Below are positions 61,407-64,000 of a DNA stretch of 64,000 bases, piece by piece. Source of the DNA: Methyloradius palustris (GTDB lineage: Bacteria; Pseudomonadota; Gammaproteobacteria; Burkholderiales; Methylophilaceae); assembly GCF_019703875.1 (NCBI RefSeq), contig NZ_AP024110.1, forward strand, positions 2,418,001 through 2,482,000. Reading direction: 5' to 3'. The stretch's first letter is position 1. Every line of letters begins with the position of its first letter. The position numbers were made by a program, and so were the translations under genes. The notes below the pieces were generated by a model. That model was given only the letters and a program-made list of their open reading frames with translations. It made no database searches and was not told the origin of the DNA.

Positions 61407-61931
61407 ATGCAAAAACAAACTTCACCAGCATTTATCAACATCAGCACTGCAGCGTTATTGCTAGCAACCTTCCTACTCTCAGGTTGTGGCGAATTTGCTT
61501 ACAAGCGCGGCGCGAGCGCATCGGACTTGCAAGAAGCTCGCAAAGCCTGTGCTACGCAAGGCGATAGCCCAGTCATTGCGGAACAATGCCTTGCAGATAA
61601 AGGTTGGACTGTAAAACCTCTAGATAAGATGGATCCACTGTTAGCCACAGTAGGCATTAGTGATAACAGAACAGGGAAATTGATTCAAAAAGGAGGTAGC
61701 ACACCAGAAACCAACGCCGAACTAGCAAAACCAGCCGATCCACTTGATAGCTTTAAAATCAGCTCATGGTGGAAAACAGGCGCAGATGCAAACGCATTGA
61801 AATCAGGGATTAACGAATGTGTAGCCACTCTGGGTGAAGCACATCGGCCTGCACCTGGCTCCTTAAACGCAACACGTGGACTTTTGCTGTGCATGCGAAC
61901 TAAAGGCTGGTATGCGCTAGCCGCTCAATAA
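61407..61931 (+). CDS. Hypothetical lipoprotein with two Cys-KGW repeats
   Basis: This 174-residue protein has a lipoprotein signal peptide with lipobox LLSGC. The mature part has two similar units. The first is near residues 44-66 with C-x12-C followed by LADKGW. The second is near 136-170 with C-x23-C followed by MRTKGW. The two-cysteine spacing suggests disulfide bonds in the periplasm or surface. I do not recognise a named family. It is divergent from the porin gene and is followed by a clear hairpin. Confidence 0.7.
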   Translation: MQKQTSPAFINISTAALLLATFLLSGCGEFAYKRGASASDLQEARKACATQGDSPVIAEQCLADKGWTVKPLDKMDPLLATVGISDNRTGKLIQKGGSTPETNAELAKPADPLDSFKISSWWKTGADANALKSGINECVATLGEAHRPAPGSLNATRGLLLCMRTKGWYALAAQ

Positions 61932-61949
61932 TTAGAGCCAATTATTCGA

Positions 61950-61981
61950 ATCAGAAGGCCTGCTTAAGCAGGCCTTCTGAT
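61950..61981 (+). terminator. Palindromic hairpin after the lipoprotein gene
   Basis: A 32-base perfect palindrome (ATCAGAAGGCCTGCTT and its complement) begins 18 bases past the lipoprotein stop. Only a short T-rich tail follows, so it may be a terminator of moderate strength. Confidence 0.65.
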
Positions 61982-62060
61982 ATTAAGATTCTGTGAATCG
62001 AGTTACAGTTTCCGACCCACAAAGGTCATTCCAAACTTAAAAGTGCTTCATCCAATTTAA

Positions 62061-62097
62061 CCATTGCGCATGGCGCACGCCACGCCCTGCGCAATGG
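62061..62097. other. Hairpin upstream of the OsmC-YcaO gene
   Basis: A 10-bp stem CCATTGCGCA/TGCGCAATGG with a 17-base loop lies about 125 bases upstream of the OsmC-YcaO start. Its role is not known. Confidence 0.45.
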
Positions 62098-62220
62098 CAC
62101 TCATCTGGTAATTTATCTTGGTGCGGCAGCGCTTGTGTAAAGCATCAATGTATTACACGGCAAAGGCTTGGTGACGGATAATAGCGCCCACATCATTTGC
62201 ACCATTTTTGGAATTCTCCC

Positions 62221-64000
62221 ATGGAAATTAAGGTCAACTTATCTCGATAAGCTACGTCTTGAAGCCAAGTTCGATGACTTCACGGTGATTGCCGACCAGC
62301 CTATCCGCTATAAAGGCGATGGCTCGGCGCCAGGCCCTTTCGATTACTTTTTGGCTTCATCGGCTTTGTGCGCGGCTTATTTTGTGAAGTTGTACTGCAA
62401 CACTCGCAATATCCCCACCGAAAATATCCGTCTTTCGCACAACAATATTGTCGATCCGGAAAACCGTTACCAGCAGATATTCAAGATCCAGGTCGAGTTG
62501 CCGGCGGATATCTCCGACAAAGACCGCCAAGGTATCCTGCGCTCCATCGATCGTTGTACAGTTAAAAAAGTAGTGCAAGCCGGCCCCGAGTTTGTCATCG
62601 AAGAAGTCGCTAACCTGGATGCCGATGCACAGGCCTTGCTGACGGTGCAGTCGGCTTCTGACGCCATTACCTATATCGCGGGCAAAGACTTACCTTTAGA
62701 GCAAACCATTGCCAATATGTCTGGCGTGCTGGCGGGCCTTGGCATCAAGATAGAAATCGCGTCGTGGCGCAATATCATTCCCAATGTGTGGTCCTTGCAT
62801 ATCCGCGATGCACACTCGCCTATGTGTTTCACTAACGGGAAGGGTTCCACTAAGGAAAGCGCGTTGGCGTCGGCCCTGGGCGAGTATATCGAGCGGCTGA
62901 GTAACAACCATTTCTATGCCGGTACTTACTGGGGCGAAGATATCGCCAACTCAGAGTTCGTGCATTATCCAAATGAGCGCTGGTTTCAGCCAGGCCGTAA
63001 AGATGCGCTGCCAAAAGAAATTCTGGATGCGTACTGTCTGCAAATCTACAATCCCGATGGTGAGTTACGCGGTTCGCATCTGGTCGATACTAATTCCGGC
63101 AATGTGCAGCGCGGTATTTGTTCGTTGCCCTATGTGCGCAAGTCGGATGGCGAGGTGGTTTATTTTCCATCCAACCTGGTCGAAAACCTCTACGTCAGCA
63201 ATGGCATGAGTGCTGGTAATACGCTGGCCGAGGCACAGGTGCAATGCCTGTCGGAGATTTTCGAGCGGGCGATCAAACGTGAAATTATCGAAGGTGAAAT
63301 CGCCTTGCCTGATGTGCCGCAGCAAGTATTGGCGAAATACCCTGGTATTCTCGCAGGCATTCAAGGCTTGGAAGAGCAAGGCTTCCCAGTGATGGTTAAG
63401 GATGCGTCACTGGGTGGGATCTACCCAGTGATGTGTGTCACCTTAATGAATCCGCGCACAGGTGGGGTGTTTGCCTCGTTCGGCGCACATCCAAAACTTG
63501 AAGTCGCGCTGGAACGCAGCCTGACCGAATTGCTTCAAGGCCGCAGTTTTGAAGGCCTGAACGATTTACCGCAACCCACGTTTGCCAGTGAAGCCGTGAC
63601 TGAGCCCAATAACTTTGTTGAACACTTCATCGATTCCAGCGGCATTGTGTCGTGGCGCTTTTTCAGCGCCAAATCGGATTTCGAGTTTGTTGAGTGGGAT
63701 TTTTCTGGCCAAGGGGAGAACTCCAATGCTGAGGAAGCCGCCACGTTGCTCGGCATTCTCAAAGCCATGGGCAAGGAGGTATACACGGCAGTCTATGACC
63801 AGCTAGGCGCCGTCGCTTGCCGGATGGTGGTGCCCGGCTATTCGGAAGTTTACCCAATAGAAGATTTGATCTGGGATAACACCAACAAAGCCCTATTGTT
63901 CCGCGCCGATATCCTGAACTTGCACAACCTAGATGACGCAAACCTGGAAGCGCTGCTTGAGCGTTTGGAGAATAACGAGCTGGATGATTACGGCGATATC
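62221..64000 (+). CDS. OsmC-YcaO fusion protein, 5' frameshift, cut at the edge
   Basis: The reading frame from about 62240 runs open to the window end. It encodes an OsmC-like domain (RYKGDGSAPGPFDYFLASSALCAAYF) followed by a YcaO domain (IRDAHSPMCFTNGKGSTKESALASALGEYIERL, later NLYVSNGMSAGNT and FASFGAHPKLEVALERSLTELLQGR). YcaO proteins use ATP to activate peptide backbones. E. coli YcaO assists RimO in S12 methylthiolation. The ATG at 62221 gives MEIKVN, which fits the family start, but that frame hits a stop at 62248, and one base near 62240-62242 seems extra. Either the gene is frameshifted, an alternative start such as GTG at 62171 is used, or the sequence has an error. The 3' end is missing. 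Confidence 0.85.

Noticed and set aside
1..64000. CRISPR arrays, IS elements or prophage genes
   Set aside because: No spaced short direct repeats, transposase motifs or phage structural genes were found in either strand.

Overview
The window looks like a betaproteobacterial chromosome segment, most likely from a Methylophilaceae methylotroph (Methylotenera or Methylophilus type). This is inferred from the gene content and gene order: an FmdC-like porin heading a urea ABC transporter and urease block, an FmdB-type zinc ribbon protein, and conserved betaproteobacterial operons. No IS element, prophage or CRISPR array was seen. The window is mostly core genome with a few accessory insertions. 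Layout from left to right: (1) 200-1800 is an accessory HigBA-like toxin-antitoxin module whose antitoxin is fused to an ImmA/IrrE peptidase, with a near-perfect operator-promoter. (2) 1870-6550 is the macromolecular synthesis operon on the minus strand (rpsU, yqeY, dnaG, rpoD), followed directly by a CAU tRNA and a strong terminator. (3) 6800-12000 holds tsaD, plsY, folB, a DUF2914 membrane protein, a lipoprotein, xerD and ogt. (4) 12085-14119 is the rpsP-rimM-trmD-rplS operon. (5) 14242-23669 is one long minus-strand run: yebC, ruvC, ruvA, ruvB, ybgC, tolQ, tolR, tolA, tolB, pal, cpoB, queE, queC. (6) 23900-32741 holds a MarR-EamA operon, a CBS protein, a Kef-like K+/H+ antiporter with its ancillary reductase, a Bcr/CflA efflux pump, a lipoprotein, YjbQ and a diguanylate cyclase. 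(7) 32742-33250 is a gap with a tRNA-Thr(CGT) and, on the other strand, a possible sRNA. (8) 33257-40752 is a minus-strand run: fmdB-type, DUF502, aspS, a DUF4145 insertion, apt, nudB, nadA, an EEP-family hydrolase and clsB. (9) 40897-45361 encodes an unusual two-component system in which an NCS1-type nucleobase permease, a cysteine-rich segment, a histidine kinase and a receiver are one protein, paired with a REC-LuxR regulator. (10) 45678-61194 has chrA, then a complete urea utilisation island on the minus strand: porin, urtABCDE, ureD, ureABC, ureEFG, hupE/ureJ and an EamA permease with a histidine-rich tail. (11) 61407 to the end holds a lipoprotein and the start of an OsmC-YcaO fusion gene with an apparent frameshift near its start. 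The genes of the urea island fit together as one pathway: outer-membrane entry (porin), ABC uptake (UrtABCDE), hydrolysis to ammonia (UreABC), and nickel handling for urease maturation (UreDEFG, HupE, and possibly the His-tailed permease). The transporter-kinase two-component system lies nearby and could sense a nitrogen compound, but that link is inference. A dispersed repeat of about 145 bp with terminal inverted repeats occurs at least three times. Two copies are inside the urea operon, and one is upstream of yebC.
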